Assembly: GCA_009924735.1 (NCBI GenBank)
Contig: RFQZ01000010.1
Coordinates: 1 to 64,000 of the forward strand
Origin: Flavobacteriia bacterium
GTDB lineage: Bacteria; Bacteroidota; Bacteroidia; Flavobacteriales_D; Crocinitomicaceae
Direction of reading: 5' to 3'
DNA length: 64,000 bases
Every line of letters starts with the position of its first letter. Position 1 is the first letter of the stretch. Shown in pieces: positions 8,811-19,723 of this stretch. A program made the translations under genes and the position numbers. Under the pieces are notes generated by a model. It was not told the DNA's origin. It was given only the letters and a program-made list of their open reading frames with translations, and searched no databases.

Positions 8811-9764
8811 ATGAAAAAGCAGAAAATTTATTTTTTAGATAAGGTGCATTCCGTTCTCGAAAGCCGTTTGGTGAAATCTGGGTTTGAATGTGTTGATGCA
8901 ACCCATTTTAATTTTGAGGATTTGCTCGAACATAAACAAGATGTTTTTGGCATCGTGCTAAGGTCAAGGTTTGTTTTAGATGAAGAGAGACTGTTGCCTT
9001 TGTCAAATTTGAAATTTATTGCCCGCTCAGGATCTGGACTCGAAAACATTGATGTTAATTACTGCAAGCAAAAAAACATCATGGTTTTTAATTCACCTGA
9101 AGGAAATAGGAACGCTGTTGCTGAGCACGCGCTTGGCATGTTGTTGTCTCTGTTGAATCATTTAAACTTTGCTGACCAACAAGTTCGAGAAGGTCTCTGG
9201 CGAAGAGAAGAAAATAGAGGGGAAGAATTGGATGGCAAAACCATCGGGATCGTTGGGTTTGGAAATACAGGAAGTGCTTTTGCAAAAAAACTACGAGGCT
9301 TCGACGTAAAAATACTGGTCTACGATAAGTACAAAACAGGCTTCGGGGATTCCTATGTACAAGAAGCCACCATGGAAGCCATTTGGAAAGAAGCAGATGT
9401 AATTTCATTTCACATCCCTCAAAACAAAGAAACAAAAGGATTGGTCAATAAGGAATTCATCAGAAATTTTAACAAACCCATCATTCTTTTGAATTTGTCT
9501 AGGGGAAAAATCGTCGATACAACTGACGTAATAGAAGCATTGGAATCAGGGAAAATAAAATCGGCAGGGTTTGATGTACTGGCTTATGAATCTAAAGATT
9601 TCGAAAACTTATTTTCACAAACGCTCCCTGCCGATTTTATTAAATTAACCCAAATGAAACAGGTTATACTGTCTCCTCATGTAGGCGGGTGGACCAAAGA
9701 GAGTTATTTCAAACTCAGCAATGTTTTGGCAGATAAAATTTTAGAATGGTCTGATAATCAATGA
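8811..9764 (+). CDS. D-2-hydroxyacid dehydrogenase (phosphoglycerate dehydrogenase-like)
   Basis: TIGIVGFGNTGSAFAKKL Rossmann motif; LLNLSRGKIVDTTDVIEAL; LSPHVGGWT. Confidence 0.88.
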   Translation: MKKQKIYFLDKVHSVLESRLVKSGFECVDATHFNFEDLLEHKQDVFGIVLRSRFVLDEERLLPLSNLKFIARSGSGLENIDVNYCKQKNIMVFNSPEGNRNAVAEHALGMLLSLLNHLNFADQQVREGLWRREENRGEELDGKTIGIVGFGNTGSAFAKKLRGFDVKILVYDKYKTGFGDSYVQEATMEAIWKEADVISFHIPQNKETKGLVNKEFIRNFNKPIILLNLSRGKIVDTTDVIEALESGKIKSAGFDVLAYESKDFENLFSQTLPADFIKLTQMKQVILSPHVGGWTKESYFKLSNVLADKILEWSDNQ

Positions 9765-12721
9765 ACTATGAGCTTTTTAACCACGCAGTCATTCGATTTT
9801 TTAACCCACACCTGATAAAACCCATTGGCCAAAGAGATTGGAATCCCATCGTTTTGTTGCAGTTTTGATGACATTACGCATTTTCCGTTGGCATCGTATA
9901 CCTCAATTTGAATGGGTTCCGTTACATTGTTAAAGTACAATACAGAACCGTCATTCGGATTCGGATAAATCTCTACATTGTTTAATGAATGGTCTTCTTG
10001 TAAACCTGCGTTTAGGATCAATTTTTGCCCATCCGTAGAGTAAGTGGCAGTAAGCGAGGCATTGTTAAAAGCGCGATTGTTAATGTAATATGTGGTATTA
10101 TAAACCGGCGAAGCGAGCGTATGGCTATATGAGTTGCCATTGTTTACACCCACCCAATTGCTGATGTTTGTACTTCCCGCACTTGTTCCAACGGATACAT
10201 CAAAATAGGAGATTCCAGAATGAGGATCAACGATGTTCCAATTGGAATTAAGGGTAGAAGTGTATACAGTATCAATGTCATTGCCTGCTCCATCGTTGAT
10301 GGCATTTAACTGTGGAGCGGTCCAATCTACTTGTACCAATTGGGATGAGGGAGCGGACCAGTTTCCAGCTGAATCAATGGCAATCATACGAATGTCACCA
10401 GACTGTATTTGTTGATCACTTTGGTACCGGATTTCTTTATTAGCCCCAACAGAAACAATTTCCGTAGGTGAATTTGCCTTGTATACAAAGATGTCATCAA
10501 AATCTATTGTACAGCCTCCAGACCGCAAAGAAACAGAGTTACCGGTAAGCAGAGGGTTCGCATCTTGCCACTGTGCTATGGCAACACCATCTAAATACAC
10601 CTTAATCCATCCATTAGAAGGATTATAATGCGTGTAAACTTTATACCAGACATTTGGCGCCATGATAGCCGTGTCCTCAAATACTACTGTAAATGCGTCA
10701 TTGATAACCTTGTAAATTTGTACCTTATTCGTCTCTTCTCTGAAAAACACGAAATAGGAATTTCCTCTATTGGGTAAGATGGGATCGCTGCAAAAAAAGT
10801 GCATTCCTGCTCGCTGGTTAGCGTTGCTAGAGGTCATGCGTTGTCTCCAGGTGTATAAATAAATGGAGCCGGTGTTTTGGGTTAATTGGGCATACGCATT
10901 GGAGTTGTTTTGGCTTGCATCGTTTAAGGAGAATACTCCAGCGTTTACTTGAAAGGCCCCTGTTTGATTTGTCCATTGAAGGTTGTTTAAGGTAAATTCA
11001 TCTCGTAAAAAGCCATAACTGGGATTACTGTAGAATTTTGCATTCATCGAAGAACGGTCTGAGACATTGTAGTAAGATTTTAAAACACCTGACTGTGCAT
11101 CTGTCGATTGTAACGTGGCAGTGAAATCCTGGGTATTCCAAACTTGAGGCACCGTTGCCACACAAGATGGAGGGGTATTGTCGATGTTGTTTTGAGAGGA
11201 CACATACGTAGCGCTCCAACCGGTTTGGTTGGTAGCACAATCCGAACGAAATTCAATGGTTAAGGCTCCTGTTGTAGAGGTTGCTGTTGCGGGCAAGGTA
11301 CTTCCTGAATAGGACCCAATAATAGGGGCATTAATGTTCGCTCCGTCATAGATAATCATTTTATCAAATACCGGTTCCACATTGAATTGCGTAAAAGTGA
11401 GGGTAATGTTGCTTGCGCCAACGGGTTGTATCACCCACACTTTTCTTTCGTCGTTTGGATAATTTGCACCTGCTCCTCCGGTGTCAAAAAAGCTTCCGCT
11501 GGCGTTCGTGATGAGGGTTGGTGTGTAGGTGTTGTTTATGAGACGGTAGTATTTTTCCCAATTCCAATTAATTCCTGGGTCGGTATGTAATTGACTTGGG
11601 TAATGCTGGTGGCCTTTTATTTTTAAGCAATTCCCAAGCGTTTGGGTGGTTGTTGAGGATGCCCCATGATAGGTCCGAAGGGGGTTAATTCCATAGCCAC
11701 TCTGTGTAATGTCTTTCACTAAGTTGGCGGATCCTTGGTACATAGCGTTGGTATACCATGTCGCATTTGAAACATACCCTTCATGTTCTATTCCAATGGT
11801 GTAAGGATTCTCTGTACCTACATGCCAAGCCTTGTTTGTTTCTAATACCATTTGTGTGGTTTGTCCATCAGAACTTCTTACCACATAATGATAAGAAACC
11901 TGTGAATTACAATTTAAGCCCCAAGAAATTGCTCCGGAATAGGTTCCTTGTACGGTGTGAACGGTAACCGCAGAGATTGCTGTTCCATTTCGCGAACTGT
12001 AATTACAGGTTGGTGCTGCTGTCCACAAGGCAGGACCGTAGTCAGCCGACTTGAGTTGAGCGATTTGAGCATCGTATTTAACACCATCCACATTGGTTAT
12101 GCCCTCGTCAGATAAGGTTAGTTTTTGGGATGAAAGCACAGCATAATTCTTTTCACCAAATTGGGCCTTCATATCTAAAGCATATTGTGGGAATTGATAC
12201 ATAGCGGCATAATACTCATCGTTTAAAAAGGAATAGACTTCGTAAACGCTGCTTTGAAAGGCATATAAGTTGCCTTCATTGTTTTGGGGGAATTCAGTCA
12301 AAACAGCCATGAGACCATATATTTTTTCCGCCTCTGTTTTATGGGTATTTTGGCTTGTTTCCCAAAAGCGTAAAAGCGAATCGCAGGCCTTTGCAAAGGC
12401 AAATATTTGCACAGAAACCTGATCTTTTTGTTCATTTATCCCAATTCGACTGAGTTTTCCAATGAGTTTTCCGTTCTCATTGAAATACCCTTTTCCATCC
12501 GCGAACACCCCCATGATGCCATAAGGCAAAGGCATACCAGAACAAGGCGTTGTTTCTTGCGCATCGATGGGCACCATACGCGTATGTGTATAGGCGTAGG
12601 CCTCCAGGAACCCCTTGGGCACAGAAGGAAACTGTTGATAAGCATGGTTGAAAGATACCGATTGTGCTGTAGTGAAGCCAACAGCAAAAGTAGAGAACAG
12701 AATAAACAAGAATAATCGCAT
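9758..12721 (-). CDS. Secreted N-acetylmuramoyl-L-alanine amidase with CUB-like and LamG-like regions and a T9SS sorting domain
   Basis: Signal peptide; TVHTVQGTYSGAISW...YHYVVRSSDGQTTQMV...IGIEHEGYVS...GHQHYPSQLHTDPGINWNW (Amidase_2-like); C-term VEIYPNPNDGS...NGFYQVWVKKSNDCVVKKLIVH. Start MRLFLFILF chosen within the longer ORF. Confidence 0.85.
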   Translation of the reverse strand: MRLFLFILFSTFAVGFTTAQSVSFNHAYQQFPSVPKGFLEAYAYTHTRMVPIDAQETTPCSGMPLPYGIMGVFADGKGYFNENGKLIGKLSRIGINEQKDQVSVQIFAFAKACDSLLRFWETSQNTHKTEAEKIYGLMAVLTEFPQNNEGNLYAFQSSVYEVYSFLNDEYYAAMYQFPQYALDMKAQFGEKNYAVLSSQKLTLSDEGITNVDGVKYDAQIAQLKSADYGPALWTAAPTCNYSSRNGTAISAVTVHTVQGTYSGAISWGLNCNSQVSYHYVVRSSDGQTTQMVLETNKAWHVGTENPYTIGIEHEGYVSNATWYTNAMYQGSANLVKDITQSGYGINPLRTYHGASSTTTQTLGNCLKIKGHQHYPSQLHTDPGINWNWEKYYRLINNTYTPTLITNASGSFFDTGGAGANYPNDERKVWVIQPVGASNITLTFTQFNVEPVFDKMIIYDGANINAPIIGSYSGSTLPATATSTTGALTIEFRSDCATNQTGWSATYVSSQNNIDNTPPSCVATVPQVWNTQDFTATLQSTDAQSGVLKSYYNVSDRSSMNAKFYSNPSYGFLRDEFTLNNLQWTNQTGAFQVNAGVFSLNDASQNNSNAYAQLTQNTGSIYLYTWRQRMTSSNANQRAGMHFFCSDPILPNRGNSYFVFFREETNKVQIYKVINDAFTVVFEDTAIMAPNVWYKVYTHYNPSNGWIKVYLDGVAIAQWQDANPLLTGNSVSLRSGGCTIDFDDIFVYKANSPTEIVSVGANKEIRYQSDQQIQSGDIRMIAIDSAGNWSAPSSQLVQVDWTAPQLNAINDGAGNDIDTVYTSTLNSNWNIVDPHSGISYFDVSVGTSAGSTNISNWVGVNNGNSYSHTLASPVYNTTYYINNRAFNNASLTATYSTDGQKLILNAGLQEDHSLNNVEIYPNPNDGSVLYFNNVTEPIQIEVYDANGKCVMSSKLQQNDGIPISLANGFYQVWVKKSNDCVVKKLIVH

Positions 12722-12799
12722 AATTAAAAATTTTGTTATCAAACGCAAAGTTCAAAAGAAAAATTTTATTTCGACAATAAATGATTGTTAAGTTCTGGT

Positions 12800-14518
12800 T
12801 TAGAAACGTGCTGTAATTCCTGCAAGAAATTGAATGGGAAGCACGGGATAATTATAAAACCGCAAATACCTTTGAGAGGCAACGTTGTTCACGTTTATAA
12901 AAGCTGACAAACGAGGATTGTAACGGTATTCTAAACCAATGTTTCCATCCACAATGGATCCTATTGAGGTGTAATATTGACCGTTTTCGGCGACCACACC
13001 TTGACCGGGTGCATACATTTTTGCGAAGCGGTTAAAGGACATTTCTAACTCCACATTAACAATAAACTTGTGATAAAGATTATAAGACCCATTTAGTAAA
13101 AACTCAAATTGGGGGAGGTTCCATGCTTTTGCTTCATTTAGGAGCGTATAGGAATGGTAGCGAAGCGTGGTGGCAATGTTCAGTTTGTCGGATTGTTGAT
13201 AAGCAAAGTTCCCTTCAATTTTGGCGTAACTTAAAGAGTCGTAAATCACCGTGAAACGATTTCCCGATGACAATAAAGTGTCGGTAACAAAAAATGCTTT
13301 TTGATTGATTTTACTGAAGTTGGCCATGACACCATAAGAAATGCGTTTGCCCGCCACACCCTTAAAACCTAAGGTAATGTCATAGGGTGCGACTTCGTTT
13401 TTTACAGAAACATTGGTAAGGATGTATGGGTTTACATTGTATAAGGCATACAATGAATTTTGTTTTACCCCGCCACTGATTTTTGCGTAAGGGATAAAAG
13501 CATCGTTGAAGGCCGAAAACTGCATGTAAATGTTCGGAAAAAAGTACGCTTTTGTGGTGCTCCCAACGTCGATGCTCAGTCCAAAACCAACATCTACCAA
13601 TAATTTATTTGCTAACAAATGGGATTTGATGCCGGGAACAAAATCCACAATGGTGTTCTTAACCAACAAACCACTGTCTCCCAACTGAACCATAGAATCC
13701 ATTAATCCATAGGCGTAGTTGTTGTGCCTTACCCCAATGGATGCATAATACAACTCGTGGTTTTTACGATAGTAACCCATGGTACGAAGTGAAAAAGCAC
13801 TTTCTTTAGCGCGCCAATCGACCAAGCTGTCATAGAAGGGTTTTGCATGGTTTAGAAAACGAAAATCCAGCGCAGTTTTGAGGTTAAATACGTTGGTATC
13901 TGCGCGATGATAATCAAATTGAAGGTTCGTGTTAAGCACTTGGAAACGTTGTTTTAAGGAATCGGCATTTGCATTTGGGTTGGTTAATCCATAATAATGG
14001 AATCCATGATTCAGGTAGCTTACGTTAGCACCGAAATCATAGGTTTTTTGAAAGGTGGAAAAGTATCCAAATACATTTGTTTTATCGAAGGTAGCAGGAG
14101 CCATTTTTTGTTTTTCTCGATTTTTCAAAGAACCAAAAAAACTGACATGTTTTACATGAAAGCCGAAGCAATTGTTGCGCGAACGTGTAGAATTCATGTA
14201 AAACTCTCCTAAAGGCATTAAAGAAGAGCCCATTGCGGCTTTTAAGTAGAATGGATAGTATTTTTCCAACAAGGTTTCTGTTTCTATGACCGCGGCTTCT
14301 ATGGTGTCGCTGGTGGCATGGGTTTCGGTTTTCAAACTTAACAGTGGCCGATGGGTCACGGGTGAGGTTTGTATAGAATCATATATTTTTGGGAAAGAAA
14401 CGATGCGGGTAGCACGCTCTATCTCCCGATTGCCCTTTCCATCGGTTTCAAAAACATCAGATTGCGCAAAATGCATTTGCAAAAGAAAAAAGCAGAAAAG
14501 GGAAAAAAGGAATCTCAT
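12800..14518 (-). CDS. Outer-membrane beta-barrel protein (TonB-dependent-receptor-like, no plug seen)
   Basis: Signal peptide MRFLFSLFCFFLLQMHFAQS; alternating beta pattern; C-term AGITARF. Confidence 0.6.
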   Translation of the reverse strand: MRFLFSLFCFFLLQMHFAQSDVFETDGKGNREIERATRIVSFPKIYDSIQTSPVTHRPLLSLKTETHATSDTIEAAVIETETLLEKYYPFYLKAAMGSSLMPLGEFYMNSTRSRNNCFGFHVKHVSFFGSLKNREKQKMAPATFDKTNVFGYFSTFQKTYDFGANVSYLNHGFHYYGLTNPNANADSLKQRFQVLNTNLQFDYHRADTNVFNLKTALDFRFLNHAKPFYDSLVDWRAKESAFSLRTMGYYRKNHELYYASIGVRHNNYAYGLMDSMVQLGDSGLLVKNTIVDFVPGIKSHLLANKLLVDVGFGLSIDVGSTTKAYFFPNIYMQFSAFNDAFIPYAKISGGVKQNSLYALYNVNPYILTNVSVKNEVAPYDITLGFKGVAGKRISYGVMANFSKINQKAFFVTDTLLSSGNRFTVIYDSLSYAKIEGNFAYQQSDKLNIATTLRYHSYTLLNEAKAWNLPQFEFLLNGSYNLYHKFIVNVELEMSFNRFAKMYAPGQGVVAENGQYYTSIGSIVDGNIGLEYRYNPRLSAFINVNNVASQRYLRFYNYPVLPIQFLAGITARF

Positions 14519-14519
14519 A

Positions 14520-17500
14520 TTATTCTGGCTTGATTTCAATGGTTTTCTGTGGTTCGTCAACTACTTTTTTCGTTGGGTTTTGAAGTACTTTAATTTGTTC
14601 TGCCAAGGCTTTTGCTTCGACCAGAATTCCGTCTGTTTCTTTTGTGGGATAAAAATCAATTACCGAGGATATGGTTTGTTCCGCTTCAACATAATTCTGT
14701 TGATCTATTTGGATTTTGGTTTGAAGAATTAGGCTTTTTGCAACCCAATAATTGTAACTCGGTTTCATTTTCAACAGCTGCTTGATGTGGGTTAATGCGG
14801 AGTCCATTTCCATCTGGGCATATTTAATATCAGCCAGCGCATATTTTGCCTCTGAAGCCCTCACCGTGGTGGTGTTTTTTACCAACCAACGGAGCGAAGG
14901 ACCCGCATCGTCATAACTTTTTACATAATAAGAACTCATACCCAACACATATTCAGCCTCAATGCGCAAGGGCTGTGTCAATGCGGGATTGTTTTTAACC
15001 TGCAAAGCATGTGTTTTTGCGTTGACATGGTTTTTAAGCAGAAAAGAGCAACGCATCAAACCTAACTTAGCTGCAAATTGATTCGTGGGCTTCTCGGCAA
15101 TTTGATCTAATTTCTGATAGTACTCCAAGGCTTTTTCGAATTGTTTATGATCATAGTAATAAGTTGAAATACGGTAGTACACCCCTTCAAAATATAGCGA
15201 CACAGGACCACTTACATAGGTTTCATAATATTGGATGGCTTGAACGGTATCCTTGGTTTTTAAGAAACTGTTTCCTAAGTAAAAGTTTGCATCTTGAAAG
15301 AACCGGCCTTCGGGAAATTTATTAATGTACTGTTTAAATTTAGGAATTGCATCCTGGTAATTGCTATCTACATAACTCTGTAGGGCAGGGTTGTAATACA
15401 AATTTTCCTTCTCATCAGAGGAGAGATCCGCACAAGCGTATTCGTTTGCCACTGCCTCTGCTTTTTCTGGGCTTTTCATGGCAACATAGACATCCATAAG
15501 TCCCTTTGCGGCCAAGGCACAAATGTCATTTTTATTGCTGAATTCTAGCAAGATGCCTCTATATGCGGATTCGGCTTTAACATAGTTCCATTGTTTGTAA
15601 TACAAATCCGCAATTTCGATTCTACAATTTAAAATTTTAGGAGATTTAGGATAGGTAGAAACAAAGTTTTCAAAAAGTTGAAACGCTTTCTCAAATTCTG
15701 ATTGAGACTTGTAGCTCATGGCAAGCTCAAAACTTGCATTTTGTAGGTATTTGGATCGCGTATATTTTTTTAGCAAGCCTTCCAGCGTATTGATTTTTAG
15801 TGAAGGTTGTTTGTTATAACCATAAGACTTGGCTAAGTAATACGTTGCGCGGTCTGACAAAGCAGAATTTAATTGAAGGATTTGCTTGTAGTATTGTATG
15901 GCTAACTCATCCTTCCCTTGGGCATAATTTCCATCCGCAAGTTGAAACATTGCATCCAAAGATTTCTCTTTATTCAAAGGGTTGGATTGAAGGTAAATTC
16001 CAAAATATTCTAAGGCATCGGTTGCTTGATCCAATTGTAAATAAGCATAACCGATGTTATAATAGGCCTCTGATTTTTCTTCCAAAAGGTTGGCTGAAGG
16101 TGAGCTTAAAAAGGTTTTATACGCAGTAATCGCATTCTTGTAAAGGCCTTTTCGATAATACAATTCCGCTTTCCAAAACTTGGCTTTTGCCATGAGTTCA
16201 GGTTCAAGGTCATATTTATCTACCAATCCAAAAGCGTTCAAAGCGGAGTCTAATTCCGATTTTTGAAACAATTCTACGCCAAAATTATAGGCTACTGTTT
16301 GGTAAACACGCTTTAATTGAGCATCCTTATTGGCAAGCTTGTTTAACGATTCTAAGGCTTTAGCATAGTTGCTTGTGGAGGCGTAAACATTCACTAAGTA
16401 TTGAAAAATATCTTGCTTTCTTTTGGAATTTGGGTACATCGAAAGGTAATGTTCAAAAGCGCGTACCGATTCATCATAGGGATTGATGTCAATGTCAAAT
16501 GAAATTACAGCAAACTGATAGAGCGCATCTTCGGATACGTTGGGCAGGGACTTCATCCGAGAAGCTTTTTCAAATGCATTGCGCGCCGGAACGGGCTTTC
16601 CAAGACTTGAATAACAGGTCCCAATTTGATACATGGCGGTTTGTCCAAGGCTGTCATCTATCCTTGCCACTTTGTCCAAATAGGCAATGGCAGCTTCATT
16701 TTTTTTAGACATCATGAAGGAAAATCCCAATTGATAATCATCCATCCGTGTGGTGTTGGATTTCTCGTCATATTGTGAAAGATACTTTGCTGCGTTTTCA
16801 TAATCCCCAGTCTGGTAATAGGAATCGCCTAACAAATGAACAATGTCTTGGTAATTACTGTATTCAAGCGTATCCACCTGAAGGAGGGCATTGGCGTACA
16901 CAATTACACTGTCGTAAAGTCCCTGTTTGTGATTGATTTGAACAATGTAATAGGGCGCAATTTCAGCATATTCAGCCTTTGATTTAAGTAAATGAAAACC
17001 TTCTTTTGCCGTTTGTAAAGCACCTTTTAAATACCTTAAATGGGAAGCATAATATAGGGCAATAGGGCCATAAGGGTTGATTGAATAGGTAACATTTTGA
17101 AAGTGTTGCAACGCCTTTTCATTGGAGCCCCCTTGGTAATATCCGTACCCCATTTTAAAGTTTACGCTTTCTTTTTCAATACTGTCCAACGCATTTACAT
17201 CCACCTTATCAAACGATAGGTTGGCGTTTTCATAGTCTTCATTTTCAAAATAGCTGTTGCCAATTTCAAAGTAAATGATGTTTTTATAAGTGTTTTCAGG
17301 GTAGGTTCGATTGAAATCATCCAACAAAGCAATCGCATCGGAATGGTATAAGTGCAGCGCGGCCATCCCTCGGTGGTAGGTTGCCATTAAGACAATGGGG
17401 TCATTTTTATCGAGTTTTTGAGCCAAAAATCGTTCATACTCAATCCTCGAGGCAGCAAACTGCGACTTCTCGTAGAGGTCCTCCGCACGGTGATAATCGG

Positions 17501-17591
17501 CATAAACACTTTCAAACTTTTGGGTGTTTTGTGACCATGCGCTGGTAAAAGCAACAGAAGAGAGGATAAAAATGAGCAATCGAGTATACAT
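14520..17591 (-). CDS. Tetratricopeptide-repeat protein, periplasmic/exported
   Basis: 1023 aa with many TPR-like units (e.g. ALEYFGIYLQSNPLNKEKSLDAMFQLADGNYAQG) and a signal peptide. Confidence 0.88.
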   Translation of the reverse strand: MYTRLLIFILSSVAFTSAWSQNTQKFESVYADYHRAEDLYEKSQFAASRIEYERFLAQKLDKNDPIVLMATYHRGMAALHLYHSDAIALLDDFNRTYPENTYKNIIYFEIGNSYFENEDYENANLSFDKVDVNALDSIEKESVNFKMGYGYYQGGSNEKALQHFQNVTYSINPYGPIALYYASHLRYLKGALQTAKEGFHLLKSKAEYAEIAPYYIVQINHKQGLYDSVIVYANALLQVDTLEYSNYQDIVHLLGDSYYQTGDYENAAKYLSQYDEKSNTTRMDDYQLGFSFMMSKKNEAAIAYLDKVARIDDSLGQTAMYQIGTCYSSLGKPVPARNAFEKASRMKSLPNVSEDALYQFAVISFDIDINPYDESVRAFEHYLSMYPNSKRKQDIFQYLVNVYASTSNYAKALESLNKLANKDAQLKRVYQTVAYNFGVELFQKSELDSALNAFGLVDKYDLEPELMAKAKFWKAELYYRKGLYKNAITAYKTFLSSPSANLLEEKSEAYYNIGYAYLQLDQATDALEYFGIYLQSNPLNKEKSLDAMFQLADGNYAQGKDELAIQYYKQILQLNSALSDRATYYLAKSYGYNKQPSLKINTLEGLLKKYTRSKYLQNASFELAMSYKSQSEFEKAFQLFENFVSTYPKSPKILNCRIEIADLYYKQWNYVKAESAYRGILLEFSNKNDICALAAKGLMDVYVAMKSPEKAEAVANEYACADLSSDEKENLYYNPALQSYVDSNYQDAIPKFKQYINKFPEGRFFQDANFYLGNSFLKTKDTVQAIQYYETYVSGPVSLYFEGVYYRISTYYYDHKQFEKALEYYQKLDQIAEKPTNQFAAKLGLMRCSFLLKNHVNAKTHALQVKNNPALTQPLRIEAEYVLGMSSYYVKSYDDAGPSLRWLVKNTTTVRASEAKYALADIKYAQMEMDSALTHIKQLLKMKPSYNYWVAKSLILQTKIQIDQQNYVEAEQTISSVIDFYPTKETDGILVEAKALAEQIKVLQNPTKKVVDEPQKTIEIKPE

Positions 17592-17729
17592 ACCGCGGTA
17601 AAGGTATTGTGGTTAAATGCGCACGAAGGGCATTGGTAACAAAAGTTTTTAACGAAAATTTGTTAAGTAAAAGTTTCGATTTCCATCCATGTAAAGAATG
17701 CCTTTGTCATCTTTGTAAAAAAGAAACGG

Positions 17730-18401
17730 GTGGATAAAATAATTAACCTTAGTGGCGTAAACCTCTATCAGAGTGGTAAGCTTATTCTCGGCGACGTCAA
17801 CTTTGAAATGGAAGAAGCTGAATTTGTTTATTTAATAGGCAAAACGGGAAGTGGTAAAAGCACGCTATTAAAATCCCTCTATGGCGAAATTCCATTATCA
17901 GAAGGTACTGGCGAAATTGCAGGGTACAACTTACGCAGCATAAAAAACAAAGAAATTCCTTACTTGCGTAGAAAGTTAGGGGTTGTTTTTCAGGATTTTC
18001 AATTATTGATGGACCGCACAGTAATTCAAAACTTGTACTTCGTGCTAAGCGCAACGGGATGGAGAGAAAAGGCGGAGATTCACAAAAGGTCAATGAGTGT
18101 TTTACAATTGGTGGGAATAGAACAGAAGGCGGACAAAATGCCTCACACCTTATCTGGAGGAGAACAGCAAAGGGTATCCATTGCCAGGGCCTTGTTAAAT
18201 GAACCTAAGATCATTCTTGCGGATGAACCCACAGGAAACCTAGACGTTGAAACATCGGAGGAAATCATGGAGCTATTGATGGCTTTGTCAAAGGAAGAGA
18301 AAACAGCTGTATTGATGGCAACCCATGACAATCAAATGGTACAGAAATTTCCATCCAGAACCATACGGGTCATTGATGGCAGTTTAAAGCCACAACTATA
18401 A
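17730..18401 (+). CDS. ftsE: Cell division ATP-binding protein FtsE
   Basis: ABC ATPase: GKTGSGKSTLLKSL, LSGGEQQRVSIARALL, ILADEPTGNLD; GTG start. Confidence 0.88.
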   Translation: MDKIINLSGVNLYQSGKLILGDVNFEMEEAEFVYLIGKTGSGKSTLLKSLYGEIPLSEGTGEIAGYNLRSIKNKEIPYLRRKLGVVFQDFQLLMDRTVIQNLYFVLSATGWREKAEIHKRSMSVLQLVGIEQKADKMPHTLSGGEQQRVSIARALLNEPKIILADEPTGNLDVETSEEIMELLMALSKEEKTAVLMATHDNQMVQKFPSRTIRVIDGSLKPQL

Positions 18402-19721
18402 TAAATCGTTGGCTAAGTTCGCCAATTCAGACCGTTCACCTTTTTCTAACCGAACATTCGCAAACAAAGGTTGATTGCTAACCTTTTGAATCAAATAGGC
18501 CAAGCCATTACTAAATTCATCCAAATAAGGAGTGTCTATTTGTCTAACGTCGCCCGTAAACACGATTTTAGTATTTTCTCCTGCCCGCGTAATGATGGTT
18601 TTTACTTCATGAGGGGTAAGGTTTTGAGCCTCATCAATGATAAACATGATGTTTGAAAGGCTTCTTCCTCGAATGAAAGCCAAAGGAGTGATGATGATTT
18701 TTTTGTTCTGTTCCATTTCTAAAATGGCCTTGTGCTTTTTCTCATTTTCTCCATATTGGGATTTAATAAATTTCAAATTGTCCCATAATGGCTCCATATA
18801 CGGACCGATTTTGTCGTTTGCATCTCCAGGAAGATAGCCAATTTCTTTATTGGACAATGGAACAATGGGTCTGGCTAAAATGATTTGATTGAATTTTTTC
18901 TCTTGCTCCAATGCGGCCGCCAAAGCCAAAAGGGTTTTCCCTGTCCCTGCCACACCTTGGAGGGCAACCAATTTGATGTTTGGGTTTAGCAAGGCATGAA
19001 AAGCAAAGGCTTGTTCAGCATTTTTAGGTTTAATTCCGTACACAAATTCTTTCTCAATACGTTCCAAGGTATTTTCAAGGTGATTGTAAAAAACCAACGA
19101 AGAGCTCTTCCCGTTTTTAAGGATATAATGACCGTTAATGGTTTTTAAATCCCCTAATATCCCGTTTTCTTCACAAGAACCACGGGTGAAAACTTCACGA
19201 ATGACATCGCTTTCCACTCCGTCAATGACGATTGTAGATTTAGGTTTATCATCAATTTCATACACCTTACCCGTTTCGTAATCTTCAGCAGGTACGCCAA
19301 GCGCCTTTGCTTTGATTCTTAAGTTGATGTCTTTGGTAACTAAAATCACATTTCGACTAGGGTTTTGTTCTTTTAAAACAAGTGCTGAATTAATGATTTT
19401 ATGGTCGTTTTTAGAGGAAGCGTAGACTGTTTCAGCATTAATTCCTTTGAGATCGTGGTCCATTACCACCTTAAAATTACCCAATCCCTTTTCGATGTTC
19501 ACCCATTCCTGTAAACTTCCGCCGCCCGCCATTCTGTCGATGAATCGGATAACCTCCCTTGCAGAAAAGTTTTTCGTATCGTTTCCAATCTTAAACTTGT
19601 CAAGCTCTTCTAACACAGTGATGGGAATGGCAACATCATGAATTTTAAAGTTTATGATCGCTTGATGGTCATGCAGAAGTACAGATGTATCGAGAACAAA
19701 GATTTTTGTTTTTTTCTTCAT
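18396..19721 (-). CDS. PhoH family protein with N-terminal PIN domain
   Basis: FVLDTSVLLHDHQAI (PIN); VALQGVAGTGKTLLALAAALEQ, ILARPIVPLSNKEIGYLPGD, FIIDEAQNLTPHEVKTIITRAGENTKIVFTGD. Confidence 0.95.
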   Translation of the reverse strand: MKKKTKIFVLDTSVLLHDHQAIINFKIHDVAIPITVLEELDKFKIGNDTKNFSAREVIRFIDRMAGGGSLQEWVNIEKGLGNFKVVMDHDLKGINAETVYASSKNDHKIINSALVLKEQNPSRNVILVTKDINLRIKAKALGVPAEDYETGKVYEIDDKPKSTIVIDGVESDVIREVFTRGSCEENGILGDLKTINGHYILKNGKSSSLVFYNHLENTLERIEKEFVYGIKPKNAEQAFAFHALLNPNIKLVALQGVAGTGKTLLALAAALEQEKKFNQIILARPIVPLSNKEIGYLPGDANDKIGPYMEPLWDNLKFIKSQYGENEKKHKAILEMEQNKKIIITPLAFIRGRSLSNIMFIIDEAQNLTPHEVKTIITRAGENTKIVFTGDVRQIDTPYLDEFSNGLAYLIQKVSNQPLFANVRLEKGERSELANLANDLL

Positions 19722-19723
19722 GG

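Noticed and set aside
12407-12715. Plus-strand 102 aa ORF and neighbouring antisense ORFs
   Set aside because: Fully inside the amidase gene on the opposite strand; no independent support.
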